A stretch of 35,645 nt of DNA, taken from UBA1151 sp963579925. Lineage in GTDB: Bacteria > Chloroflexota > Dehalococcoidia > Lucifugimonadales > Lucifugimonadaceae. The notes beneath the pieces were generated by a model. That model saw nothing but the letters and a program-made list of their open reading frames with translations. It did no database searches and was not told where the DNA came from. Location of the stretch: positions 1 through 35,645 of the forward strand of contig CAUZJA010000004.1 of NCBI GenBank assembly GCA_963579925.1, given 5' to 3'. Position numbers and translations under genes: made by a program. Shown piece after piece: positions 15,980 to 24,744 of the stretch; within the stretch, counting starts at the first letter, position 1; each line of letters opens with the position of its first letter.

Positions 15980-16804
15980 ATGAGCGACTACACCTCAACG
16001 AACCGCGCCAACTGGGGCGACCGCGTCCCCATCCACCTCTCATCGACGCAGGCCTACAACGTCGATGCATTCGTGGCGGATCCCGCAATGATCTCCCGCA
16101 CCGTGCAGTTCGACTCCGAGCGCATGCCTGATTTGACAGGCAAACGCATCATCCACCTCATGTGCCACCTCGGGCTCGACACACTCTCGTTCGCACGCCT
16201 CGGGGCAGACGCAACTGGCCTCGACTTCTCTGGTGAGTCGGTAGCAGTGGCAACCGATGCCGCAAACAGGACCGGACTCGACACCCAGTTCGTGCACTCA
16301 GACGTATACGCAGCTCGGGAGGCGGTAGAAGGCGACTTCGACATCGTCTACATGACCTACGGCGTTCTGAACTGGCTCCCGGACATGGGCAAGCTGGCAG
16401 AGGTTGTGAAGAGCCTGCTGAAACCCGGCGGTCTGTTTCATCTGACAGAACACCACCCGATGGCCATGGCCCTCGAAATCCCATCTGAATGCGACGAGCT
16501 ACGCCTCAACTCAGACTACTTCGGTAGCGCTGAACCAACCGTCAACGAGAGTGAAACCAGCTACATCTCCGGCGAAGGCAAGATCGACCACTCCACCACC
16601 TACCAGTGGCAACACACCCTCTCTGACGTCGTCACAGGCCTACTCAGCGCCGGACTCCGCCTCACCGCGCTCCACGAGTTCCCTTACGGCATATTCCCAA
16701 CCGGTAAACCGCTCTCGAAGCGCCCAGACGGCTACTGGCACTACGCCGAGCGCCCCGAACAAGCACCGCTAATGTTCACAGTCCAAGCTAGCAACGCTCT
16801 CTGA
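15980..16804 (+). CDS. Class I SAM-dependent methyltransferase
   Basis: This 274-aa Rossmann-fold methyltransferase has the SAM motif I at IIHLMCHLGLDTLSFARLGADATGLDFS (about 58-85; Gly and acidic residues in place), motif II-like VHSDVYAA and the post-motif FDIVYMTYGVLNWLPD. The Cys-His pair in motif I (LMCHLGLDT, where many relatives have LxCGxG) is typical of a Chloroflexota/actinobacterial subgroup, as I recall. The methyl acceptor is unknown. The ATG lacks a Shine-Dalgarno, with a -10-like CATAAT 10 bases upstream. It is convergent with the acyl-CoA ligase gene, across a repeat pair. Confidence 0.85.
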   Translation: MSDYTSTNRANWGDRVPIHLSSTQAYNVDAFVADPAMISRTVQFDSERMPDLTGKRIIHLMCHLGLDTLSFARLGADATGLDFSGESVAVATDAANRTGLDTQFVHSDVYAAREAVEGDFDIVYMTYGVLNWLPDMGKLAEVVKSLLKPGGLFHLTEHHPMAMALEIPSECDELRLNSDYFGSAEPTVNESETSYISGEGKIDHSTTYQWQHTLSDVVTGLLSAGLRLTALHEFPYGIFPTGKPLSKRPDGYWHYAERPEQAPLMFTVQASNAL

Positions 16805-16830
16805 CGGTCGCTGGCCCTCCACTCACGCGA

Positions 16831-16928
16831 TAGTGGCGGATCTAAGACCCGCTTTTACGACGCTGAACGCGACAATTCGCCGCATAAATACGCGATACCT
16901 GAAGAGCGGGTCTAAGACCCACCGCTAC
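16831..16928. repeat. BIME-like pair of GGGTCTAAGACCC palindromes
   Basis: The left copy has GCGGATCT-A-AGACCCGC at 16836-16852, preceded by ATAGTG. The right, inverted copy has GCGGGTCT-A-AGACCCAC at 16906-16922 and ends CCGCTAC, the complement of a GTAG head. About 50 bases lie between them. The pair fills the 133-base gap between two convergent genes and may act as a bidirectional terminator or mRNA stabiliser. Confidence 0.65.
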
Positions 16929-16937
16929 CGTAGGAAA

Positions 16938-18428
16938 TCAGTCGCTCAAAAAAGCCGTCGCAACGTGTCGACGTTGAATCTTCCCTGTTGCTGTCCGCGG
17001 CAAACTTTCCGCAAAGTAGATCACCTCTGGCACCTTGAACTCAGCCATCTGGGTTCGGCAGTGCGCCATGATCTCTTCAGCCGTCGTCTCACCACCAAGA
17101 ACAACTGCGGCGTGAACCACTTCGCCGTACTTCTCGTCCGGTGCAGCGAAACAGACGGCCTCGTTGACGGCGGGGTGCTTCAGCAGGATGCCATCGACCT
17201 CTAGCGGCGAAATCTTCTCGCCAGCACGATTGATCAGCTCCTTCAGTCGACCGGTCAGGCTCAAGTAGCCATCGTCTGACATCTGTCCCTGGTCGCCGGT
17301 GTGGAACCAGCCATGTGCGAACGCCTCTTTGTTGGCATCCTGATTGTTGGCGTAACCATGAGTAACGTTAGGTCCGTTGATGACCACTTCGCCAATCTGA
17401 CCAGGCGGAAGCAAGACGCCGTCATCCGCCATGATGGCGATGTCGACTCCAGTGCCCTTTCCAACGGTTCCGGCTCGTCGGTCATCAAACGGACTGGACG
17501 ACATCTGGTGTGATGCCTCGGTCATTCCGTAGGCCTCCAGCACTGGTGCGCCAAATCGCTCTTCAAGCTTTTCGAAAACGCTGGGTGCAAGTGCAGAACT
17601 GCAGCTACGAATAAATCGGAAGCTCTTCTGTGGAGCATTGTCCTCATCGGCACGCAACAGAAGTATCTGATGAATTGTCGGCACCGCTGAGTACCACGTC
17701 GAGCCCGTCGCGGCCTGGATCTCCCAGAAGTTGGTTGCACTGAATCGGTCTGGCACAACGATGGACCCACCCGATGAGAACGTAGACAGCGTGACCCCAA
17801 TCAGGCCATGCACATGGAACAGCGGCATGACGACCATCGCAATATCGTCCGAAGTGAGATTGTACGTGTCGCGAATGTTCTTGAGTGAGGCGCCAAGGTT
17901 GGCATGCGTCAAAGGGACACCCTTTGGCCGGCTAGTCGTTCCCGACGTGTGCAAAAACAGCGCCGTGTCGTCTGCAGACGGCAACTTTGCTGGCTCGCGT
18001 TTGCTTAGCTTCGAGCCGCCGTAGAAGAGGTGCGTGTCACCGGACACGTCACTGCTGGCGGTGAGAATCGGAATCGCAAGAGCTTCGGCAGCATCTCGAG
18101 CGGCATCATTCTCAGTAGAGATGATCGCCAACTGTGCGTTCGCATCCTCCATGAAGAAGTTGAACTCATCCTGCGTGTACGCAGAGTTCAGCGGCGCGGA
18201 AATAGCGCCCGTTCGGGCCACAGCAAGGAAAATAGTGACGAACTCAAGGCTGTTCGGCAGGATAATCGAAACGGCTCGCCCGGGAACGACGCCCTGCGCA
18301 GTCAACTCTTCGGAAATTCGCTCTACTTCGGCTGAGAGTTTTCCGTACGACAACGTTGGGCCGCCAGGGATCACTACGGCATTGGCATCGTGAAGGCCGC
18401 GCTCAAGAACTTCGGTGAGGGTCGACAA
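16938..18428 (-). CDS. AMP-dependent acyl-CoA synthetase, oxalyl-CoA synthetase-like
   Basis: This 496-aa adenylate-forming enzyme activates a carboxylic acid with ATP and joins it to CoA. The P-loop is LHTSGTTSRPKG at 160-170, the middle motif YGMTEASHQMSSSPF, the hinge GRLKELINRAGEKISP and the C-terminal catalytic lysine sits in TATGKIQRR. Segments such as FIRSCSSALAPSVFEKLEERFGAPVLEAYGMTEASHQMSS (given here only as a family landmark around residues 275-310) closely recall plant and fungal oxalyl-CoA synthetases (AAE3/Pcs60 type), as remembered, so oxalate or another short dicarboxylate is a plausible substrate. The start is TTG 18428 with GGGAG nine bases upstream. Confidence 0.85.
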   Translation of the reverse strand: MSTLTEVLERGLHDANAVVIPGGPTLSYGKLSAEVERISEELTAQGVVPGRAVSIILPNSLEFVTIFLAVARTGAISAPLNSAYTQDEFNFFMEDANAQLAIISTENDAARDAAEALAIPILTASSDVSGDTHLFYGGSKLSKREPAKLPSADDTALFLHTSGTTSRPKGVPLTHANLGASLKNIRDTYNLTSDDIAMVVMPLFHVHGLIGVTLSTFSSGGSIVVPDRFSATNFWEIQAATGSTWYSAVPTIHQILLLRADEDNAPQKSFRFIRSCSSALAPSVFEKLEERFGAPVLEAYGMTEASHQMSSSPFDDRRAGTVGKGTGVDIAIMADDGVLLPPGQIGEVVINGPNVTHGYANNQDANKEAFAHGWFHTGDQGQMSDDGYLSLTGRLKELINRAGEKISPLEVDGILLKHPAVNEAVCFAAPDEKYGEVVHAAVVLGGETTAEEIMAHCRTQMAEFKVPEVIYFAESLPRTATGKIQRRHVATAFLSD

Positions 18429-18493
18429 AGTATTTTTCTCCCAGGAAAGCGAGCCTTAATTTCAAGGCCGCCGGATTTTATTGCTCGCCGATT

Positions 18494-19384
18494 TTATATC
18501 TTGTTCCACATCCAGCGCGTGGAGCCAATCAGTGGACGCTCTGGCGAGACTACTTCTGCGCCTGTATCTTCAATGCCGCGCGCCGCTAATTGAAACGCGT
18601 TTACGGCCGCCGTTTGCGGCTCTACACAGATGGAATCAGACGGCGTGTAGACCTGCAAGTGCGCAAGGTTTGGAGACGACTGGATCTGGAGTGATAGCTC
18701 AGGCCATGAAAGCGTCGTCGCCTCTCCGGGCTGAATGCGGAAACAGTCGTCAAGCGATCCTATGTCAGGGATGACGCTTTCTCGGATATCAAACTCATCG
18801 TGCAGTTGAACGCGCTCCCCGGTAGGCGTCATCGCCTGATCCAGTATCCACATATCGGTCACCGGAGCGGCAATGGCCACATCGCCACCTCCAAAGTTTC
18901 GCTGAAACCACGGATGCCAACCGAACCCGGCCGGGAACGACTCACCGTTGTTCGATGCGATAGTTATCTCCTGCACCAGCGACGGTCCATCCAACTCAGC
19001 GCGCACCATGATCGTTCCATCAAACGGCCACAGATCACCAAGGCCTGATCGCAAAGTCACCGATGACGTGGTCTGTTCGACGATCTCAAATGGCAGCTCG
19101 TTGACGGTGCCGTGAATAGCGTGCGGTGGCGCGTTCTCCGGCACAAAGTAGCTGCGCCCTTCGTGTTCAAAGACCCCGTCGCGAATACGATTCGGCCACG
19201 GTGCCATGATGAAGCAACCGCCGCCTGATGGATGCGTTGACGAATCATGCTCACCATCACCACCAGTCAAGAGTTGAACCGCGTCCGCGCCGCTACCCGC
19301 CTTCAGCGACCGTAGCCCCGCTCCCGTGGCAGGTGCGTATACAGCAGTACCGTGCTCATTCTCAATCGTCAGTAGATCAGCCAT
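18494..19384 (-). CDS. Aldose 1-epimerase-like (galactose mutarotase fold) protein
   Basis: This 296-aa beta-sandwich mutarotase-like protein interconverts sugar anomers in well-studied relatives. Key positions are Arg66 in PWPNRI, His91 in HAIHGTVNELPFE, His157 in GFGWHPWF and the catalytic Glu in ICVEPQTA near the C-terminus, so the active site is complete. The start ATG 19384 was chosen because MADLLTIENEHG matches a normal beginning; the frame can be read back to 19480 but that part overlaps the preceding gene. It overlaps the end of the lipoprotein gene by 8 bases, implying co-transcription. The sugar is unknown. Confidence 0.85.
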   Translation of the reverse strand: MADLLTIENEHGTAVYAPATGAGLRSLKAGSGADAVQLLTGGDGEHDSSTHPSGGGCFIMAPWPNRIRDGVFEHEGRSYFVPENAPPHAIHGTVNELPFEIVEQTTSSVTLRSGLGDLWPFDGTIMVRAELDGPSLVQEITIASNNGESFPAGFGWHPWFQRNFGGGDVAIAAPVTDMWILDQAMTPTGERVQLHDEFDIRESVIPDIGSLDDCFRIQPGEATTLSWPELSLQIQSSPNLAHLQVYTPSDSICVEPQTAAVNAFQLAARGIEDTGAEVVSPERPLIGSTRWMWNKI

Positions 19385-19982
19385 GTTGGTTCGGCGATTG
19401 CTTGTTGCCAATTTGCCACCTATCGGTGCGCCACATAATAGTGGCATTTGGCGCGTCCACAAGGAACACCTCGGTAGCAACCTCGTTCAACTCGGTCTGA
19501 ATCTCGATCATCCCACCTGACTCAGTCATGGCCTCCATCTTCCGGACGTACCGCCCAAGCGGCAACAGCGAACTAACCTCCACTCGGGCAGGCCCCGCAG
19601 CAATCGGAAACCCAATCACTGAGCTTGTCTCAACGGAAATCGCCTCGGAGATGGCTTCAAATCCGGCGAAAGGTTCCCCAACGTAGAACAGGGTCACCTT
19701 AACCTCAGTGATCCTCTCCGAGAATATGCACTCCCCGGTATTCACACCATCGAGCTCCGTTGGCAGCACATTGATTCCGGGAACAGCGCTCACAGGGAAG
19801 TCACTTGATGAACCTGAGAGCACGCAACTAATTGAGGGGGACGACTCAGGTGCGACCACATCTGCCACAGCGGTAGGTTCGATATCGCTCCCGCCACAGG
19901 CCACGAAAACAGCTATGGCTAATGCGCCGGCAGATATGAGCAGGCGGGGATGTCGATTGAGTTGTAAGCGATTGAACAGCAA
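19377..19982 (-). CDS. Predicted lipoprotein, function unknown
   Basis: From TTG 19982 the 201-aa product has a signal peptide (basic start LQLNRHPR, hydrophobic core LLISAGALAIAVFV) ending in ACGGS, with Cys29 as lipidation site. The mature part is Thr/Ser/Val-rich, beta-strand-like, with two Cys (SCVLSG and GECIFS) that could form a disulfide; no family is recognised. I preferred this start because GAGAG precedes it and it begins just after the rRNA methylase stop at 19990. The longer frame to 20084 would run into that gene. It overlaps the aldose epimerase gene by 8 bases. Confidence 0.65.
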   Translation of the reverse strand: MLFNRLQLNRHPRLLISAGALAIAVFVACGGSDIEPTAVADVVAPESSPSISCVLSGSSSDFPVSAVPGINVLPTELDGVNTGECIFSERITEVKVTLFYVGEPFAGFEAISEAISVETSSVIGFPIAAGPARVEVSSLLPLGRYVRKMEAMTESGGMIEIQTELNEVATEVFLVDAPNATIMWRTDRWQIGNKQSPNQHG

Positions 19983-19989
19983 ATGGCTC

Positions 19990-20870
19990 TCATCGGGAAC
20001 TATTGTGACCGTGCCTGAACAGGGCAATCCAGAGCGTAGCTGGAAGGTCTGATGCACGCATATCGAGGTCGATACCAAGTTCACTCAGCGCCCGAATTAT
20101 CTGCTGACGCGACCATGCAGCCTTGAGTGAGCTCCGAATATCAGCCCTGCCATCGGAATGTACCTGTTTTACGAACATTCCGTAAGCGTGCGACTCATTC
20201 GGCGTAATCAGCGGCTCCGATCGCTGCGTAATCACCATGATCGAACACACCACACCGGGCCGTGGAGTGAACTCGCGAGCATCAAGGTCCTCCAGCACTT
20301 TGATGCTGAACCACGGATGAGCGAGCAGCGAAAACCGCGTCTGATCCGGCCGCCCCACAAACTTGAGAGCCGCCTCCTTCTGCACGATCAGCACCGACTT
20401 ACGAGGCGACTTGCCCGGCACGGTGATCTTTCGCGCAACATCCGCCGTTATACCAAACGGCAGATTGGCGACCAGCTTAGAACCCGCTTCGAACCGACTC
20501 AGTTGACGACAGTCTTCCTGAATGACTTCGAGAGCAGGTATCCAACGTGCGATCTTCTGCAGGCCACCAGCGAGATCAAGATCGAGTTCATATGCCACAC
20601 GTGTCCCGTCTGCTACACAAGATGGCGCGTAATCTTGCCTTCACCCGCGCCGAATTCATAAACGAGATCGGTAGGTTGGATATCGGCCAACTCAACAAGC
20701 TTTCGAGCGGTCGACTCCCTGGTCAGAAAATGCTGATCGAAACCCGTATGAGGCCCACCTCCACCCAGCGTCCGCTCCGTACGCTCCTTCTGTTCGGGGC
20801 GAGGTTGGCGGCGTGATTGAGATTTGCGCGGGTTGGCGCGGGTAGAACGAGACCTGGAATGACGAGACAT
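19990..20870 (-). pseudogene. Erm/KsgA-family rRNA adenine N6-methyltransferase, frameshifted
   Basis: From ATG 20870 (GGAGAG seven bases upstream) the frame gives a very basic leader of about 40 residues, then FDQHFLTRESTARKLVEL and the SAM motif LVYEFGAGEGKITRHLV, ending at TAG 20613-20615. The other frame continues ADGTRVAYELDLD (acidic SAM contact), NLPFGITADVARKI (the N-L/I-P-F/Y catalytic motif), and KEAALKFVGRPDQTRFSLLAHPWFSIKV through to 19990. All parts of an approximately 290-aa rRNA adenine methylase are present, apart from one base missing (or two extra) near 20611-20620. The long basic N-terminus and the PWF segment recall Erm-type 23S rRNA methylases more than KsgA. The lesion could be real decay or an assembly error. 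Confidence 0.75.
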
Positions 20871-21361
20871 TTGAACTCTCCGTATTGAAATGAATTCGGA
20901 CGAACGACATTGAGGACAGTCGTTAGCTCCGACCGGAGAATTCGATGTGCGCACGGTTCAGGGCATCAGCACTTTCATGCTGGCCCAATTGCGTCTGGTA
21001 GGGGCAGGTTTGAAACCTGCCCGCCCCCTCGCGCTGTAGGAAACATCAAACGGGCGACGTCACAAGACGTCACCAGAGGATTCTGGAATTACCGACCGAG
21101 GGCTATCGAGCCCGGGTGCGTATTCGGCCGTTATTGCGTATCAACAGATCCACCTCTGAGAGTAGTTTTCGCTATCCCGCAATCTATATGCAGATCGCAG
21201 ATCAGAACTCCAGGTACGACTCACTCTCAATCTGCGTGTAGTCGCCGGGAGGGTGGTGGTCGGACTTCCTGAGTGTGCAATGAACCGTTGGGAGGTGCAT
21301 TGTGCCACGCGGTACATTGGTCGCAAGCCAACACCCCAGGGCAAAACCAGAAAGAGAAGAC
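20871..21361. other. 491-bp divergent intergenic region
   Basis: This separates the rRNA methylase gene (minus) from the VOC gene (plus). It contains the GTAG-headed palindrome at 20998-21022 and a direct repeat of GACGTCAC at about 21055-21073. Short frames on both strands show no family resemblance. I could not identify a convincing -35/-10 pair for either gene. Confidence 0.4.
20998..21022. repeat. GTAG-headed REP-like palindrome
   Basis: GTAG (20998-21001) is followed by GGGCAGGTTT (21002-21011), one base, and AAACCTGCCC (21013-21022), a perfect 10-bp palindrome. It shares the GTAG-plus-stem architecture of the repeats at 12.6, 24.65, 26.3 and 28.2 kb but has a different stem sequence. 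Confidence 0.65.
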
Positions 21362-21700
21362 ATGGCGGGCATCGCAAAGATCGAGAGCATCACAATTGAC
21401 GTGAATGATCTGCACAAGGAGCTAAAGTTCTGGGAGGCCGTCCTCGGCGCCGAACCCACAGCGGACCCTCCAGATTTCGTCACGATCAAAGGCAGCAACC
21501 TCGCGTTGCAGAAGGTCCCTGAGCAAAACTCAGGTAAGAACCGAGCACATCCGGACATGGAAGTTGAAGACCTGGACGCCGCAATCCCTCAACTGGAAGC
21601 CCTCGGTGCCACCGTCATCCAACCCCCACCAACAGAAGGCATCCGCTGGGCCGTAATGGCCGACCCAGAAGGCAACGAATTCTGCATTTCTGCGGGGTAG
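21362..21700 (+). CDS. VOC-family (glyoxalase/bleomycin resistance-like) protein
   Basis: This 112-aa protein has two beta-alpha-beta-beta-beta half modules typical of the vicinal-oxygen-chelate fold: IESITIDVNDLHKELKFWEAVLGAEPT in the first, and PDMEVEDLDAAIPQLEALGATVIQPP plus WAVMADPEGNEFCIS in the second. The DPEGNEFC ending is very characteristic. Such small members bind a metal or a small ligand, and the function varies from glyoxalase to antibiotic binding. ATG 21362 is preferred over an in-frame GTG 60 bases upstream because the fold begins there and AGAGAAG precedes it. The gene ends 6 bases before the convergent aldehyde dehydrogenase. Confidence 0.85.
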   Translation: MAGIAKIESITIDVNDLHKELKFWEAVLGAEPTADPPDFVTIKGSNLALQKVPEQNSGKNRAHPDMEVEDLDAAIPQLEALGATVIQPPPTEGIRWAVMADPEGNEFCISAG

Positions 21701-21706
21701 CAGCGC

Positions 21707-23191
21707 CTAAATAAACCGCGCCCGATCCTTCGCCTCAGCCGCATGGTCGATGTACACCGTGATCGGCTCCGTGAAGAAGTCCACCATCTCCTGACCCTGC
21801 TCACGAGCTCCAACGCCAGACGACTTCAGACCGCCAAATGGCAGATGCACTTCGCCACCAAGCGTTGGCGCATTCACATGCACCATGCCAGTCTCAACGG
21901 TGTTGATGTACTGGTACGCCACTGTCAGATCCTTCGTGTAGATCGACGACGACAGGCCGAACTCAACGCTATTTGAGATCTCCACCGCTTCGGTAACGTC
22001 CTTCGCCTTGAAGACAGTCAGCACCGGGCCGAATATCTCCTCCTGCGCAATGCGGGAATCCAAAGGCACGTCCTCGAAGATCGTTGGCTCAACGTAGTAG
22101 CCATCTGCGTACTCGCCGTCCTCCAGACGGTGACCGCCGATCACGAGTCGCGCGCCCTGCTCGGCGCCAGACCCGATGTACTCCATGACGGTGTCGAGCT
22201 GGTTCTGGCTCGATAGCGGTGCAACATCTATAGCCTCGTCGATACCATCGCCAACGGTCAGTGCAGACGTCCGGTCTACGAGCTCCTTCATGAAGTCATC
22301 GTAAATACCGTCTTCCACGATCACGCGACTCGTAGCCGTGCAACGCTGGCCTGTCGAGCCAAATGCTCCCTGCACGACTCCGCCAACAGCTTTGTCGAGG
22401 TCGGCGTCGTCCATGATGATGGCAGCGTTCTTGCCGCCCATCTCCGCCTGAATCTTCTTCAGGAGCGCTGCGCCGCGTGAGTAAAGTCGGGTACCAATCT
22501 CAGTTGACCCGGTGAATGAAATCGCCGAGATATCCGGTGACTCCACCAGGGCGTTTCCAACGGAACCACCTGATCCCGTGATCAAATTCAGCACGCCCGG
22601 CGGAATACCCGCCTCCTCAAACACCTCAGTCAGCAGCGTTGCCGCATACGGCGTGGCGCTGGCTGGCTTGAAGACGATGGCATTGCCGCAGATGAGCGCA
22701 GGTGCGATCTTCCACGCCGGAATGGCCAGCGGGAAGTTCCATGGCGTAATAATCGCCACAACGCCCATGGGACGCCGAATTGTGTACGCCACGGTGTCCG
22801 GCAGCTCAGACGGCGTCGTGTAACCAAACATACGTCGACCTTCACCAGCCGCGTACTCGATGATGTTCATCGCCCGCTTGATCTCACCACGAGCATCGAC
22901 GATGCCCTTGCCCTCTTCAATGGTGATCGCCCGCGCAAGCTCCTCACCACGCCGCTCCATGATCGCGAGCGACTTCAGCAAGATCGAGCCTCGCCGTGGC
23001 GCAGGCGTATTCGCCCAGCCCTCTGCTGCAGCCTTGGCCGCGGCAATTGCCGTCTGCGTGTCTCCGATGGTGCAGGACTGGAACGTCCCAACCACGTCCG
23101 ACTTGTGCGCCGGATTGAAGGTCTCGTAAGTCTCGCCGGACGAAGAGCTAACCCACTCGCCGCCGATGTAGGACTGGTATGTGTTTGGCAT
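21707..23191 (-). CDS. NAD(P)+-dependent aldehyde dehydrogenase (semialdehyde dehydrogenase-like)
   Basis: This 494-aa ALDH-superfamily enzyme oxidises an aldehyde to the acid. Asn152 (TPWNFP), Glu250 (AEMGGKNAAII) and the nucleophile Cys284 (GQRCTATSR) are all in place, with the cofactor motif SFTGSTEIG. The run YAAGEGRRMFGYTTPSELPDT resembles 2-oxoglutarate semialdehyde dehydrogenases of sugar-acid pathways, as I recall them, but substrate assignment within ALDHs is unreliable. It starts 4 bases after the sulfatase stop, so the two are co-transcribed, and a product of desulfation may feed it. Confidence 0.9.
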   Translation of the reverse strand: MPNTYQSYIGGEWVSSSSGETYETFNPAHKSDVVGTFQSCTIGDTQTAIAAAKAAAEGWANTPAPRRGSILLKSLAIMERRGEELARAITIEEGKGIVDARGEIKRAMNIIEYAAGEGRRMFGYTTPSELPDTVAYTIRRPMGVVAIITPWNFPLAIPAWKIAPALICGNAIVFKPASATPYAATLLTEVFEEAGIPPGVLNLITGSGGSVGNALVESPDISAISFTGSTEIGTRLYSRGAALLKKIQAEMGGKNAAIIMDDADLDKAVGGVVQGAFGSTGQRCTATSRVIVEDGIYDDFMKELVDRTSALTVGDGIDEAIDVAPLSSQNQLDTVMEYIGSGAEQGARLVIGGHRLEDGEYADGYYVEPTIFEDVPLDSRIAQEEIFGPVLTVFKAKDVTEAVEISNSVEFGLSSSIYTKDLTVAYQYINTVETGMVHVNAPTLGGEVHLPFGGLKSSGVGAREQGQEMVDFFTEPITVYIDHAAEAKDRARFI

Positions 23192-23195
23192 TTAC

Positions 23196-24503
23196 CTACT
23201 TCACCATCTGCGCAATCACCGGCTCCAACTCTGCTCGGACAGCAGTCCTGGCAGCATCGTCAGTATCCGGCGTAAACGCGTTCTCTTCTTCGTTATCAAC
23301 ACTGATATCAAACAGGCGCCCATCGTCGTACAGCTTCCACTGCTTGCCTCGGACAAACCGAGCTGGTGGCCGCTGGTTCCGACCACCTGGCTCGAAGTGG
23401 AAGTAGATCCAATCTCTGGGATCACCAGTCTTGCCCTGAAGCTGCGGCAAGAAGCTGCGGCCATCCATGTAGTAGCCAGCTGGCGTATCAACGCCCGTGG
23501 CCTCAAGCATCGTGGGCAGGTAATCGCAGCAGTCGATCAAATCATCATTCACCGACCCAACGGGTATTGTCCCCGGCCAGTTAGCGATCAGCGGCACGTG
23601 CGTCCCGCGATCAACCGTAAGCCCCTTGCCACCACACACGGTGTCGTGATGGTGGCGAATGGTGCACACCTCAACCGGTGAGCCATTGTCGCCCATGTAG
23701 ATGATCAGCGTGTTCTCGCGCTGCCCCGTCTCCTCAAGCTTGTCGACCACCCGGCCGATCACCTTGTCGTGGTACTCCACCATGTCCTTGTAGAACTTCT
23801 CGTCATCCGGCCAGCCCTCAAGCTCGTCCCACGTTCCACCACCAAGCGTCTGGTTCGATGGCGGGTCAAACGCATCGAACTCCGGGCTATCTGGCGTGGG
23901 CTCCATCGGCCGGTGCGTCAACGCCATTGGCCAGTACGCAAACCACGGATCATCCTGATTCCGCTCTACGAAATCCATGATGTAGTCGGCGAAAATATCT
24001 TCGCCGTACATACCCTTCGTGTTCTCCAGATACTCACCGTTCTGGTAGACGATCGGATCCTTGTAACGAGAACCCTTGTCCTCCGTCTGGTGCGCATGCC
24101 ACACGTTGTACTCGTCGAACCCGGCATCCTCAATCTTCTGGCCCTTGTTGCGTTCCTCGGGCATCTCGTTCGGCGGATTGTATGAGTAGAGCTGCCACTT
24201 GCCAGAGATGCAGGTCTTGTAGCCCGCCTGGCTGAAAATGTGACCCATCGTCACTTCGTTGGGGTCGAGCAGCCCGAAGCCAATGTAGTTCCGGAAGTTG
24301 TACTTACCGGTCATCAACGACACACGTGTCGGCGTACACAACGGCATCACATGCGCGTCATCAAATCGAATGCCGGTCTCAGCCAGCTGATCGATCCGAG
24401 GCGTGGCGTACGAAGTACAGCCATTTGCACCAATGGCCTCGTAGCCAAGGTCGTCAGACATGATCAACAGAATATTTGGTTTGCGAGCGGGGTCATTTGC
24501 CAT
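23196..24503 (-). CDS. Sulfatase (arylsulfatase A / alkaline-phosphatase superfamily)
   Basis: This 435-aa sulfatase hydrolyses a sulfate ester with a formylglycine nucleophile. Cys56 in CTPTR (residues 56-60, followed by VSLMTGKY) is the residue converted to formylglycine. Asp17/Asp18 in MSDDLGYEAIG and the later YMGDNGSP provide calcium ligands. No signal peptide is visible from the chosen ATG 24503; the frame can be read back to 24749, but that translates repeat sequence and is implausible. No formylglycine-generating enzyme or anSME maturase is encoded nearby. It is the first gene of a tight pair with the aldehyde dehydrogenase. Confidence 0.9.
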   Translation of the reverse strand: MANDPARKPNILLIMSDDLGYEAIGANGCTSYATPRIDQLAETGIRFDDAHVMPLCTPTRVSLMTGKYNFRNYIGFGLLDPNEVTMGHIFSQAGYKTCISGKWQLYSYNPPNEMPEERNKGQKIEDAGFDEYNVWHAHQTEDKGSRYKDPIVYQNGEYLENTKGMYGEDIFADYIMDFVERNQDDPWFAYWPMALTHRPMEPTPDSPEFDAFDPPSNQTLGGGTWDELEGWPDDEKFYKDMVEYHDKVIGRVVDKLEETGQRENTLIIYMGDNGSPVEVCTIRHHHDTVCGGKGLTVDRGTHVPLIANWPGTIPVGSVNDDLIDCCDYLPTMLEATGVDTPAGYYMDGRSFLPQLQGKTGDPRDWIYFHFEPGGRNQRPPARFVRGKQWKLYDDGRLFDISVDNEEENAFTPDTDDAARTAVRAELEPVIAQMVK

Positions 24504-24652
24504 GCGGTCAGCTATCTCCAGTGCGATTGCGGGTGGAACCCGTGAAGATTGCCTGATTCGGCTCGCAGGTGCAAGCGGATGAGGCGTGAGGATGCGAGTT
24601 TGCGCGCGCCTCGACGTCCAGACTGTGAGTGCCACACCCCAGGAATGTCTCG

Positions 24653-24676
24653 GTAGCGGCGGGTCTAAGACCCGCT
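24653..24676. repeat. GTAG-headed REP-like palindrome, GGGTCTAAGACCC type
   Basis: GTAG (24653-24656) is followed by GCGGGTCT (24659-24666), A, and AGACCCGC (24668-24675). This is the cleanest copy of the family also present at 2798 and 16.8-16.9 kb. Confidence 0.7.
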
Positions 24677-24744
24677 CTTCGGATCCCCAACACCAAATCC
24701 ACCACCGCACCCCGAAAACGCGCACCCCGGCGCACTCCAAAATC

